Below, one piece after another: positions 1 to 10,587 of a stretch of 64,000 nt of DNA (positions are counted from its first letter, which is position 1; each line of letters begins with the position of its first letter). Below the pieces are notes generated by a model. The model was not told where the DNA came from, searched no databases, and saw nothing but the letters and a program-made list of their open reading frames with translations. The stretch comes from Bidens hawaiensis (lineage: Eukaryota; Streptophyta; Magnoliopsida; Asterales; Asteraceae). Made by a program: the position numbers and the translations under genes. The DNA lies in contig JAIQDT010000674.1 in NCBI GenBank assembly GCA_021521415.1, positions 496,001 to 560,000 of the forward strand. Reading direction: 5' to 3'.

Positions 1-103
1 TGTAGGTGGAAGAACACAGACCCAGAAGAACCATCGGTGAAATAGTATAATCACACCCGAGGAAAGTAGATCTGCTACCAGTGAGTAGATCCACGTTTCT
101 TCA
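1..103 (+). repeat. 5' LTR of element A, 3'-terminal part
   Basis: Identical to 11436-11538. It ends in TTTCTTCA and is followed at once by the PBS-like site. Only the U5 end is in the window. Confidence 0.92.
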
Positions 104-124
104 TTGGCGCCATCCACTGTTACA
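104..124 (+). promoter_or_regulatory. Primer-binding-site-like sequence of element A
   Basis: TTGGCGCCATCC follows the LTR end. Element B carries the same twelve bases next to its 5' LTR on the - strand. The first seven bases TGGCGCC match the 3' end of plant tRNA-Asp, but the rest does not, so the primer tRNA is uncertain. Confidence 0.65.
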
Positions 125-172
125 AACGGCAATCAGATCTCATCAGATCTATAAAAAAAAAAATCAATCACC

Positions 173-3100
173 ATGGTTTCTGGAGTTCGTAACGTTGATC
201 AAGCTCTGGAGGATATTGAACGTGAGGGTGTTAACGACGGACAGCAGGTTCTGAGGGTTCCGCGTGATTCTACGCGTACCACCAGCAACCGTCCCTTCGT
301 CACAACCTCTCACGGCCAGACTGAAACTCCTCCAGACGATCTCACGTTACAAAATATGGCCGGCGCGAAACTGAAAGGACCAATGGGTCCAGAAGAGGAA
401 ACAAATGATCCAAATGAATGGCTCATAAACGAGCAGCGGCGTCTGATGGAAAAATACAATGAAATGGTCAAGCAGAAAAAGCTAGCCGACCAAACACAAA
501 GGCAAACTTTTGATAAGCAGACTACAAAAAGGCCGCGCGCGCCGGAAGAAGGACATTCTGTTCACACTGCACACACTGAGTTCAGTGATGAAGAAGTGCA
601 TAGCATGAGGAAGACACGGGATACTCATGCAGGAGGCTCACAGCTCCGCGCGCCTGTGAACATGGCGCCTGGAACCAGAGCAGATCTGGATCTGCACATG
701 CCGTACAGCCCACCGGTCAGAGGGCAAGTGGACGTAACCACGCCCTACAGACCAGCCATCCTGGTAAAACACTCAAAGTTTACTGCGCGCATCGCGCAGG
801 CTCCCATCCAGCACAAGACAAAGATGCCAAGTGGTCTGGGCAAATATGATGGCACAACAGATCCAGATGACTTTTTGCAAGGTTTCTATAACACGGGAAA
901 CCTAGAGAGCTGGACGATGCCAACATGGTGTCATATGTTTGCTCGCTGCCTCACGGGCGCAGCGCGGGTATGGTTCGAGAGCTTGCCGACAGGGCAAATT
1001 GATGGGTTCGAGGAACTATTAGAAAAGTTCCAAGCCCACTTCGTACAGCAGCGCAGGCACACGCGCGATCCTGATGACATCATGCACTGCATACGCAGGA
1101 ATGATGAAACGATTGAAGATTACATCACTCGTTTCAATCAGGAATCCCTGGCAATCGGGGGTATAACTGAGCAGCTCCTGCGTGTGGCCTTTATACAAGG
1201 CGCGCGCAGTGATCAACTCCGCCGGGCTCTCGTAAGCAAAGATGGTATGCCCACCACGTGGGCCAAGTTAATGGAGGCATCGCGAGTTTTCGCGAGAAAT
1301 GAGAAACAGATTGCCCAAGATAGGGCAAGAGAAAGAGCGCATCAGGCAGAATCACCGCGCAGCAAAGAGAAGAGGGCCAAACAGAACTCTGTATGGTCCA
1401 GGTTGCAGCCAACAAGTTTTTCTTCCGCGGAAAAACAAGCGCAACCAACCTCACCCCAGCCCCAAAAAGAAGTTCGTAATCGCGGGGAGGGTGACAAGAG
1501 GGAGGGCGGCAGAGATCCTAGCAGACCTCTGCCAAGAATATGGACACCCCTCACTAAAACACCTTCACAGGTGTTAAGTACTGAGAATGTCCAATTCAAG
1601 CCCCCCAAGCAACTACACTACAAGGGACCGCAAAACAGTGGCAAATATTGTGAATTTCACAGGTCCCCGGGCCACAACACCGACGCATGCCATCATTTAA
1701 AGGATGCGATCGAGAAGGATGTAAAGTCAGGCAGGCTGGCTCACTTGGTAAAAAACCAAAGAATAGAAGATGAGCAACCGGAAGGAGCCTCTGCCAGCAA
1801 GAAATACAAAAGAATCTGTGTGGCTGAGGGGGGACGACAAGGGCAGACGTCAAAAAAGAGAAGCGCGCAAATCCACGGAGATTGGCGCGAGCAGCAAGTC
1901 ATCTTCCCAAGAATCAGGGGAGGCCCTTCAATAAGCAGTCCTCTCGTCATCACCACACACATTGCTCATTACGAAGTGTCAAAGGTCCTGGTGGACACTG
2001 GAAGCGAATCTGACATTATGTATGAGCAGTGTTTCAGAAAGTTAGACCCGGCAGACCAAGCGCGGCTCGAAATTGTGAACGCACCAATCTGTGGTGTCTC
2101 AAATGAAATCATACATCCCCTAGGCCAGATTCAGTTTGAACTAACTATGGGGGATGATGAGCACAAGCGAGCCGAAGTTGTCAACTTCTTGGTCTTGCCC
2201 ACCACGTCATGCCACAATATGATCCTGGGTAGGGGAACGATTGCCCAATTTAATGCTGTACCGTCGCCAGCGCACGGCGCATTGGGGTTCCCTACACCAA
2301 CAGGCGTAACATTTGTTTACCGCGATCATTTGTGCGCAGTGACAAGCACGCCGCGGGAAGGGAGAATGAAACTTCCAATGGCTGACAATGCGCCAGAGAA
2401 GTGGATTTTAAACCCAAAATTCCCAGAGCAAACGGTCACAATTGGCGCTACCATTTCAGACGAAACGAGATTGAGAATGAAAAAGTTGCTCACAAAATAC
2501 AAGTCGGTTTTCGCGTGGCAACACTCCGATATGACGGGGGTCCCGCGAGACTTGGCGCAACATTCTCTTAACACGTTCAAGTCGGTGGAGCCAATTGCTC
2601 AGAAAAAGAGAATCATGGGGGATGAAAAGGCGAAGGCCATGAATGAGCAAGTGGAGGACCTGTTGCGCGCAAACATCATCCGCCCGATCCGATACCAGAC
2701 GTGGGTAGCCAATCCTGTGATGGTAAAGAAAAGCAACGGGTCATGGAGAATGTGTATTGACTTCAAGGACCTCAACAAAGCATGTCCGAAAGACTGTTAC
2801 CCCCTCCCAAACATCGACGCAAAGGTGGACTCCGTGGCGCCATTCAAGCTCAAATGTTTCCTGGATGCCTACAAAGGCTATCACCAGATTCAAATGGCAC
2901 CACAGGATGAAGACAAGACTGCCTTCAGAACCGACAAGGGTGTTTTTTATTACACAAAAATGCCCTTTGGTTTAAAGAATGCGGGCGCAACCTATCAGAG
3001 ACTTATGGATTCGGTTTTCAGTGAACAAATCGGAAGAAATCTAGAAGTCTACGTTGATGATTTGGTGATCAAGAGCAGGGAGGAGAGACAAATGCTCAAA

Positions 3101-5629
3101 GACATCGAGGAAACTCTTCAGCGCCTAACGGAAGTTAACATGAAGCTCAACCCGAGCAAATGTACTTTCGGCGCGGAAGAGGGGAAATTTCTTGGTGTAA
3201 TGGTCACTAAGGATGGTTTCAAGGTGAACCCTGAAAAGGTGGAAGCCATCCTTGACATGCCTTCACCATCCACCATGAAAGAGGTTCAGAAGCTGAATGG
3301 TAGATTGGTGTCAATCAACAGGTTCCTAGCGAACCACGCCAGCAAATCTACTCCATTCGTTAACACTTTGAGGAATTGCTTGAAGAAGAGCCAATTCAAG
3401 TGGACGCCTGAGGCTGAGCAAGCTTTCAGTGAGATAAAAGAATGTCTAATAAAGCTGCCCGCGCTCACAGCTCCACTTCCTGGCGAAACCCTTACATTGT
3501 ACTTGTCAGCTGGAGACCGCGCCATCGGCGCAGTATTATTGGTGGATCGCAAGGGGATCCAAACGCCAATATACTATGTGAGTCGGGTGCTGACAGACCC
3601 TGAGACGCGCTATTCCATCATGGAAAAGTTAGTTTTGTCACTAACACACGCGTCGCGCAAGCTTCACAGATACTTCAATGGTCATCCGATTGAAGTTCTG
3701 ACAGGTTACAACATCCAGCAAGTCTTGCGACGCCCTGCGCTATCCGGAAGGCTGACAAAGTGGGCGCTGGAATTAGGTGAACACACGATCACTTATAAGC
3801 CCCGTCCAGCGATAAAGGGTCAAGTTTTGGCGGATTTCATCACGGAAATCCCAGAGGGAAAGATTGAAGAAGCTCAGCGCGAGGTAGACCCTCCGCGAGC
3901 AAATGATGAAGAAGATGTTTGGAGGCTATTCACTGATGGAGCCTCCAACAGCGAAGGGTCCGGCGCAGGCCTCAAACTGGTGGACCCTGATAATCATGAA
4001 TATACTTATGCTATTAGGTTGGACTTCAAGAGTACCAACAATGAGGCTGAGTATGAAGCCCTGCTGGCTGGTCTGCGCATTGCACGCAAGTTTGGAGTTA
4101 AAAGGCTAGAGGCCCATGTTGATTCTTACTTGGTAGCTGCTCAGGTCAACGGCCTATATGACGCCAAGGAGAACACAATGCCTCTATATCTAGAGCAGGC
4201 AAAAAAGTTCGTTGAGCAGTTTGACTTCTTCAGAATCATACACATCTCGCGCAGCGAAAACAAGTCCGCTGACGCGTTGAGTAAGATGGCATCAACTAAT
4301 TTTGATCACTTTGGCAAAAATGTCAGGGTGGAAGTGATGAGCAACCCGTCAGTGCAAACGCAATCGGTCCTTGTAATTCATACAACCCCTTCATCTTGGA
4401 TAACTCCAATAATGGAATTCCTGAAGGAGGGGACGTTACCGGATGATCGCGCATATGCGAGAAAGATAAGACACAAGGCGCAGAACTATGAACTACTTGA
4501 TGGTACATTATATCGGCGCTCTTATCTTGGACCGCTCATGAAATGCCTGGATGCTGAAGAAGCAAGCTATGTGATTAGGGAGATTCACGAAGGAATCTGC
4601 GGCATACACGCTGGCCCGCGCATGGTGGTTGCCAAGGCAATGAGCTCGGGCTACTATTGGCCAGGCATGTACTTGGATGCGCTAAAAGAAATACAAAAAT
4701 GCAAGGCATGTCAGAGCTACGCGCCAAACACCATGCGTCCAAAGAACAACTTGATTCCAGTAACCTCCGCATGGCCTTTCCACAAATGGGCCATTGATAT
4801 TGTGGGGCCCCTGCCGCAAGCGCAAGGGCGAGTGAAATTTTTGGTAGTGGCGATAGACTATTTCACAAAATGGGTTGAGGCCAAGCCACTAGCAAAAATC
4901 ACAGCTGAGGCGATGAAGCAATTTATCTGGAGCCACATCATTTGCCGTTTTGGCCTTCCTATGGAAATTGTGAGCGACAATGGCAAACAATTCACTGACA
5001 GGAAGATATCCAGCTGGCTCAAAGAACTGCACATCAACCAAATCTTCACTTCGGTCTACCACCCTCAAGGGAATGGCCAAGTGGAGCGCGCGAATCAAAG
5101 TTTGTTAAATGGGCTGAAGAAAAGATTGGAGGGAGAATCCCATTCTTGGGTCGAAGAGTTACCTAATGTCCTGTGGGCGCACAGGACATTAAGCAAAACT
5201 AGCAATGGCGAATCCCCGTTCAGCCTAACCTATGGGACTGAGGCTATGATCCCAGCAGAAATTGGATGCCCATCCCATAGGGTACTCATGATGAGCAAGA
5301 CTGATAACGAGCGCGAAAGAAGATTGGACCTCAACTTGCTTGAAGGGCGCAGAGAAGCGGCTATCATCAATGAAGCCAAATACAAGAAAAAGCTGGAAAA
5401 ATATTATAATCAGCGCGTTAAAGAATGCCACTTCAAGAAAAATGATTTTGTCATTCGAAACAATGAAGCTAGCCGCGCGATACCCCCAGGAAAAATGTCC
5501 CCCAATTGGGAGGGACCTTATCAAATTTCAGAAGATTTGGGGAAAGGCGCGTACACTTTAAAAGATTTGAATGGCAAAAAGATACCGCGCGCGTGGAACG
5601 CAGCACAGCTTAGAAAATGCTTCATGTAA
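173..5629 (+). CDS. Gag-pol polyprotein of Tat-type Ty3/gypsy element A (intact)
   Basis: One uninterrupted ORF of 1818 residues, starting at an ATG (CCATGG) 70 bases after the LTR. Rough residue positions: Gag core 215-330; knuckle-like CEFH...GHNTDAC near 491; aspartic protease VDTGS near 605; reverse transcriptase 800-1050 with YVDD near 960; first RNase H near 1105; second, archaeal-type RNase H beginning WRLFTDGAS near 1250; integrase zinc finger near 1470; integrase catalytic D-D-E at about 1541, 1600 and 1636 with 35 residues between the second D and E. There is no chromodomain. Product: virus-like particle, cDNA synthesis and integration. All catalytic motifs are present, so this copy could encode working enzymes; activity is inference. 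The second RNase H identifies the Tat lineage. Confidence 0.95.
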   Translation: MVSGVRNVDQALEDIEREGVNDGQQVLRVPRDSTRTTSNRPFVTTSHGQTETPPDDLTLQNMAGAKLKGPMGPEEETNDPNEWLINEQRRLMEKYNEMVKQKKLADQTQRQTFDKQTTKRPRAPEEGHSVHTAHTEFSDEEVHSMRKTRDTHAGGSQLRAPVNMAPGTRADLDLHMPYSPPVRGQVDVTTPYRPAILVKHSKFTARIAQAPIQHKTKMPSGLGKYDGTTDPDDFLQGFYNTGNLESWTMPTWCHMFARCLTGAARVWFESLPTGQIDGFEELLEKFQAHFVQQRRHTRDPDDIMHCIRRNDETIEDYITRFNQESLAIGGITEQLLRVAFIQGARSDQLRRALVSKDGMPTTWAKLMEASRVFARNEKQIAQDRARERAHQAESPRSKEKRAKQNSVWSRLQPTSFSSAEKQAQPTSPQPQKEVRNRGEGDKREGGRDPSRPLPRIWTPLTKTPSQVLSTENVQFKPPKQLHYKGPQNSGKYCEFHRSPGHNTDACHHLKDAIEKDVKSGRLAHLVKNQRIEDEQPEGASASKKYKRICVAEGGRQGQTSKKRSAQIHGDWREQQVIFPRIRGGPSISSPLVITTHIAHYEVSKVLVDTGSESDIMYEQCFRKLDPADQARLEIVNAPICGVSNEIIHPLGQIQFELTMGDDEHKRAEVVNFLVLPTTSCHNMILGRGTIAQFNAVPSPAHGALGFPTPTGVTFVYRDHLCAVTSTPREGRMKLPMADNAPEKWILNPKFPEQTVTIGATISDETRLRMKKLLTKYKSVFAWQHSDMTGVPRDLAQHSLNTFKSVEPIAQKKRIMGDEKAKAMNEQVEDLLRANIIRPIRYQTWVANPVMVKKSNGSWRMCIDFKDLNKACPKDCYPLPNIDAKVDSVAPFKLKCFLDAYKGYHQIQMAPQDEDKTAFRTDKGVFYYTKMPFGLKNAGATYQRLMDSVFSEQIGRNLEVYVDDLVIKSREERQMLKDIEETLQRLTEVNMKLNPSKCTFGAEEGKFLGVMVTKDGFKVNPEKVEAILDMPSPSTMKEVQKLNGRLVSINRFLANHASKSTPFVNTLRNCLKKSQFKWTPEAEQAFSEIKECLIKLPALTAPLPGETLTLYLSAGDRAIGAVLLVDRKGIQTPIYYVSRVLTDPETRYSIMEKLVLSLTHASRKLHRYFNGHPIEVLTGYNIQQVLRRPALSGRLTKWALELGEHTITYKPRPAIKGQVLADFITEIPEGKIEEAQREVDPPRANDEEDVWRLFTDGASNSEGSGAGLKLVDPDNHEYTYAIRLDFKSTNNEAEYEALLAGLRIARKFGVKRLEAHVDSYLVAAQVNGLYDAKENTMPLYLEQAKKFVEQFDFFRIIHISRSENKSADALSKMASTNFDHFGKNVRVEVMSNPSVQTQSVLVIHTTPSSWITPIMEFLKEGTLPDDRAYARKIRHKAQNYELLDGTLYRRSYLGPLMKCLDAEEASYVIREIHEGICGIHAGPRMVVAKAMSSGYYWPGMYLDALKEIQKCKACQSYAPNTMRPKNNLIPVTSAWPFHKWAIDIVGPLPQAQGRVKFLVVAIDYFTKWVEAKPLAKITAEAMKQFIWSHIICRFGLPMEIVSDNGKQFTDRKISSWLKELHINQIFTSVYHPQGNGQVERANQSLLNGLKKRLEGESHSWVEELPNVLWAHRTLSKTSNGESPFSLTYGTEAMIPAEIGCPSHRVLMMSKTDNERERRLDLNLLEGRREAAIINEAKYKKKLEKYYNQRVKECHFKKNDFVIRNNEASRAIPPGKMSPNWEGPYQISEDLGKGAYTLKDLNGKKIPRAWNAAQLRKCFM

Positions 5630-6453
5630 ATGTTCAAATATGTAATCAAGGCTTTTAAGCCATCATGAATGATGATTCGCGCTATCTTTCAATATTTGTT
5701 CTATTACCTTTGCATACATGTTTCACACTTCCTTTATTAATTTGGAACAATATGACAACACTATATTGACTTCAAAGCAAAATAAAGCGAAGTAAAACAT
5801 ACATGCGCGAGCCTTTGCTCAAACGCGTTAACGAGTCTTAACTCTAAAACGCCAGGGTCTTAGCCCAAACTTACGAGCCTTAGCTCAAACACGTTAATGA
5901 GTCTTAACTCTAAAAACGTCAGGGCCTTAGCCCAAAACAAAGAGCCTTAGCTCAAAACACTCACAAACATCCATCTTACATCCCGCGCAGCCTGATCATA
6001 AAAATCCTTAAACACAACTAAGGCAAAGTACATGCCATATCATGTTAAGGTCTCAGGTCGAGGTCGCGCGCGGAATCATAGTGGATATCTGAGTAACACA
6101 CGCTGACATGTAATGGCTAAACTCATACTTCCATATAAATACCGAGCGACAACGACGCGCAAAAAAGAAATAATGAAAAGTTAGCGCGCATGTCAGCATA
6201 AACAAGATACTGCGAAACCACAAACAAAATAGAACAGAGGTTAAGTGAATAATTTCCTTACAACCTTGTTCTTATTTTAACGTGCAAGCATATCTTATAT
6301 CTATACAAGCAAACATGAAGAGATGAATGGAAATGCGCAAGATGTGAAAAAGAGAAAACAAGTTTCATTCCATTGGATTGAAATTTACAAGTATGATGAG
6401 TTACAAATTACAAGTATAAAAAATTAAATATGTAAAATTTGATGAAGGGCTTC
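5630..6453. other. Spacer between the two convergent genes of element A
   Basis: Lies between the gag-pol stop and the last stop of the opposing gene. It holds the repeat at 5805-5960 and otherwise AT-rich noncoding sequence. Both transcription units probably end here, since they run toward each other. Confidence 0.6.
5805..5960 (+). repeat. Tandem repeat in the convergence zone of element A
   Basis: Just over two copies of a unit of about 67 bp built from GAGCCTTAGCTCAAAC, GAGTCTTAACTC and CAGGGTCTTAGCCC words. Each word is itself a short imperfect inverted repeat (GAGCCTTAGCTC, GAGTCTTAACTC, GGGTCTTAGCCC), so the RNA of either strand could form small hairpins. Confidence 0.75.
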
Positions 6454-9400
6454 TCAAGTCTCCACGTCGACGTCAGCCACTTCATCACCTTCATCATCTC
6501 CCGCAGCATCTGACGCGGCCTGCTCCTCATCTCCGAACTGACCATAGTCAAGTTCTTCCTACTCATTGGAGTCTTCTATCACGACGGTGTCAGGAGCAGA
6601 TTTATTCGCAGCGCCAGAGCCGCTGGCAGGGGCAACATCCCCCGCGCCACCATCATCGCCACCAGCCCTCTAGCATTCATCGAGCAACTTCTTTAGCGCG
6701 CCGAGGTCGGGCTGGTCAGCAAGCGCAGCTATCTGCAAAATCATTAGAAAAGTATTGAGTACAAAACACTTGGAAAAATTAGTCAAGTAAAACTCATTAA
6801 GGTCAAGGTACCTGCATAAGGATGGGGATGGGAGTATTCATGTACTTTTCCCCCACCGCGGCCATGTCCGCGCAGGCCGCGTCGCTCTTGTAAGGGTACT
6901 CGGATGGGTTCTTCTTCAACATGCCATAGTCATACCCATCCGTAAACCCTTCAGCTCGGCCCACCAAGCGCGCGGCGGCATTGCAGTCCATCACAAGGGC
7001 CTGAAACTCGGCGGAATATTTCATCGCCAAAGCGCAGCGAGTTATGCCCTGTGACACCAGCCATTGGCGATCCTGCGCGAGGCCAGCAACATACGTCTCG
7101 AGGACAGGAACCTGGGAGTTTAATAACTCAACAGTTTCCTTAGTCTTTTTTAGCTCCTCCTTATCAGACGCTGCTGCCGCCAAGATTTTTTCTTTCTCCG
7201 CCTGCGCAGCACCAAGTGCTTCCTGGCTGGACGCCGCCGTCGCCAAGGCCTCATCTCTATCGGCCTGCGCGGCCGCCAACTCCCTCTTCAGGCGCGCAAC
7301 CTCGCTCTCCAGTGATGATTTTTCAGTGATACTCTGGACGATAGCTTGGTCACGCGCCTCAGCCTGCTGTTCCAAGACACGCACTCTACGCGCGTACTTG
7401 GCAACTTCGGCCTCCGCCAACTGCTGCTTCTCCCGCGCAGCTTGGAGCTCATGCCCGCGCTTAATATAGGCGGTGTTGGCACTTGCTCGGTTTTCGCTGA
7501 GCTCCGCCTGGAGTTTCTCAGCTCGTGCGCGAGCATCAGAAAGGTTCTAGGCGGCCACCTTAGCCTCTTGCTGGGCTGCCACAAGAGCATCGCGTACTTT
7601 AATATAATCGCGATGAAGCTCTTGGGAGGCAGCAAAGAAAGCTGACCCAGCGAAAATATGATCGTTGAGCAAGTCAGCGCGGGTGCGCTCCTCCTGATAC
7701 CTCCTTTCAGTAGGAGGCACGGCATGAGCCCAGAAGTCCTCGCATACGCCCATGGATTGGAAGGAACTGTCTTCATTAATATTCCATCTCGGGCGATAAA
7801 CGTGGTCACCTTCCTACAAAACACAAGAAATGTTCTAAGTCATAAACATACTTATATGGAGGTACGCGCAGCGGAGCAACAAATTAAAACATACCTGCGG
7901 GGATGAAGCAGAAAAGTCAGCGCCAGCCCCACCAGAAGTATGCGCTGCGAAGACTTGTGGCATCGCAGGGCTGGCGCGGTCTCCCAAGGAGTCCTCAGCT
8001 TGAGCCCCCTCATCCTCCTCATCTTCTTGAATAGGCCTCTTCTCCTGCGACCTGGGGGGCTCCAAACCAACCTCGCAGAGAGGGCTGCGCGTAGGAGGAG
8101 GCGAGGGAGGTCTCGACGCCGCCAGTTCGGCGCGCAATACGGCTTCCTGCTCCTTTGTAACCCCAATAAGGGGAGAATCAGCACTAGCAGGAGCAGGACC
8201 AGAACCAGCGGCGCCGCCAACGGCGCCAGGAGTGTCGCCAGCAACTTGTACGCCAGCTACAACTCCTATGAACAAATCAACAAGGAAAAATGGTTTATGA
8301 CTGAATCCAAAAGAAAAATAAAGAAGACAAGTGTGCAAAACATACCTTGGCGCAATTCTGTTCGCAGCGGCGAACATCGCCATAAAGTTCATTCTACCCT
8401 TTTCAGAGGGTAGAACAGGGGACTCCGAAGCAGTCCCCGGCGCAGCCTCAGCACCTTGTGGCGCCTGTGGCTGATCTGCTACCGTCGCCGGTTCTGCAAA
8501 CATTCAAAGGAGCAAAGGTTTAATAACAATTCAGCCAGATGAAGATAAACAAAGTATACCTGTTGCAGGCGCGGCACTACTTCTCTCTTCAGCCGCGCGA
8601 ACGGAGGAGGTGACGCCACCATACCTCAAGTGGACAGGAGGTCTGCCCACTTTCATAGGCAGGGAAGCTAAAGAAACCTTGGTGGTAAACACCTGGGTTT
8701 CCTTAGGTCCCTTCGTTTGAGCATGGGGATGAGCAACAGGGATGTCATTTTTCTTCTGTTTCTTACTGGCCCCTGCGCCAGATTTCCCCTTAGCTTTGCG
8801 CTTTAGTAGGGGCGCCTCCTCTTCCTCCTCCTCCTCTTCCGCGAGCTCCAGCTCGTAGTTTTCAAGCGCATCTGCAAAAACAACCAACAGAACTGTTAAT
8901 AAACTTGGGTATTCTAAAGGAATGAGCATAAGTGCGAAGGCTTACCAGGCGCGTCACTGTCAAAGTCAAATTCCAGATCCACTGGGATGAACATGTCATC
9001 GAAGCGATCTGGGAAACCAACTTCCCCAGCGCCAAGCGCGACGGAGCAACCCTCCACTTGTTCATCATAAGCGGCAAGGACATAATCCTTGGTGACTGCG
9101 CAAAAACAAGTCAAGTGATATCAGCAAAAGAATTATGTTCGCGCAGAAAAAATAAATAAAGCAATGAAATAAACTTACACAACCCGTCGACTTGGATAAC
9201 GGGCTCAAGCGCGCTGTCGGCCCATAGCTTACTCATGCCGACCCCCACCAGCGCCTCCTCGCAAATTTTCTTCGCGGGGGATGGTTCGGCGGTCAGTTTC
9301 TTAACCCAGGCGCCAGTTGGGTTCTTGAGGACACCCTCATCCGCAGGCGCAGAAGAGATAGAGCGCATGGTCATACGGATGGGTATCACACCAGCCCTAA

Positions 9401-10007
9401 TGTAAAAGAACCTCTCAGACCAGTCATGAAGGCTCTTGAATGAAACAGTGGAGCACTTCACCTTCTGACTGCGAGGAATGAAAGAGATCCAATTGTCCTG
9501 GATCTTGGGCTTGTAAAAATATTGAAAGCGCCGATGAGTGGGTTCCTCGCGCTGGGATTTGCACATGAACTCAAAGTGAGTCACGCGCACGAGTCCAAAC
9601 GGATGGACTTGGGATATATGAATCCCATAGAACTTCAGCAGTGCACCCACAAACCTTGTCATCGGGAGACGAAGGTTGCAGTGGGTGAAAAAGTGGCTAT
9701 ATAGGGATATATAGCCGGCAGGCGGGTCCGCCGCCGTTTGCCCGGACCTAGGCAACATGCAGCCAAACAGGGTGGGAAAGCCCTGAGAGGCGATGAGGTT
9801 GTCGAGATCGGCCTGCTTCAATTTGCAGAGGATTTCATTCCACCTTTTGGTGGCCTTGGTCCTCCCTACTTCCTCCGATGTGGTCTCAACAACCCTCTTC
9901 CCTTTCCCCTTTTGCTTCAATGTCGACATCACCACAGACTTCACACGGCGTCTTCGAGAGGCAACAGAGGTGATTGAGGGACTAGACGAGTCTGAACTAT
10001 CAGACAT
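6454..10007 (-). pseudogene. Antisense multi-exon gene of element A: gypsy-type-transposon domain plus coiled coil, with stops
   Basis: Exons inferred from GT/AG borders and frame: 10007-9179, 9095-8946, 8871-8560, 8493-8346, 8300-7895, 7813-6812 and 6732 to 6670 or 6454. The first three junctions are phase 1. The exon at 8300 uses an acceptor chosen because it keeps the frame. Exon 1 carries a domain resembling Pfam 'putative gypsy type transposon' (LRLPMTRFV, VHP, HFEFMC, RFFYIRAGVIP). Then come acidic and basic linkers and a long coiled coil rich in A, E, K and Q. The sixth exon has an in-frame TAG at 7549-7547; further TAGs lie at 6672-6670 and 6561-6559 before a TGA at 6456-6454. Function unknown. 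The start is the ATG below a TATA box. Homologous to 29720-32777. Confidence 0.8.
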
Positions 10008-10130
10008 ACAACTGCAGCAGCAGATAATCGAAAAATCGAAAAGATGAATACACTCAATTCAGAATATGAAAGGCAGAAACTCGAAAATTATCAACAATGA
10101 AGATGAAGATAAAAAATTTCCTAAGGGCCT

Positions 10131-10140
10131 CCTTTTATAG
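10131..10140 (-). promoter_or_regulatory. TATA box of the antisense gene in element A
   Basis: On the - strand the sequence reads CTATAAAAGG about 125 bases upstream of the ATG at 10007. The equivalent gene in element B has TATATAAAGG at a similar distance, which supports a real polymerase II promoter. Confidence 0.65.
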
Positions 10141-10179
10141 GCCCAGGAGAGAGAAATGTGGCAGCTGATCGGATTTCAC

Positions 10180-10354
10180 GCGCCCCCACTCGCGGGTGCA
10201 AGCCAACGAGGGCGCGACACGTGTCCCTAACACTGTTGAGGGGACATAAAAATGTAACCGACCTGCCACGGAACAGAGACGCGCCCCCACTCGCAGGTGC
10301 TAACCAATGCGAGCGCGACACGTGTTCAGGACAGCTGTGTGAGGGGACATGAAA
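10180..10354 (+). repeat. Direct repeat with G-boxes upstream of the antisense promoter
   Basis: Two diverged copies start at 10180 and 10281 (GCGCCCCCACTCGC), offset 101 bp. Each carries CACGTG (10218-10223 and 10319-10324) and ends in GAGGGGACAT. A third CACGTG is at 10423-10428. CACGTG is the plant G-box bound by bZIP and bHLH factors (family knowledge); a regulatory role here is inference. Confidence 0.7.
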
Positions 10355-10578
10355 GGCAACTGTAGCACCTCGAGCACACGAAACGTCTGACACGTTTACG
10401 GCGCACGTCACCACCAACTAACCACGTGTTTGGACCTTTCGTTTTCAACCAAATGGATAGAACTTCGCGCAACGATGGAAGCAACCAGGAAAACGACAAA
10501 ACCCCATTAAAAGACAAAAATCAGTAAGTCTAATATCCATCTTACCGCGCTCGCGCGAGATAAGACACACATTAGACT

Positions 10579-10587
10579 GGGGGGGCT
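10579..10587 (+). promoter_or_regulatory. Polypurine tract of element A
   Basis: A run of seven G followed by CT abuts the LTR start TGAAGAGG. This is the expected place for the plus-strand primer. Element B has the same arrangement (ACTGGGGGGACT on its coding strand). Confidence 0.75.

Noticed and set aside
104..124. Perfect tRNA-Asp primer binding site
   Set aside because: Only the first seven bases fit tRNA-Asp; later bases diverge, so the primer was left unnamed.
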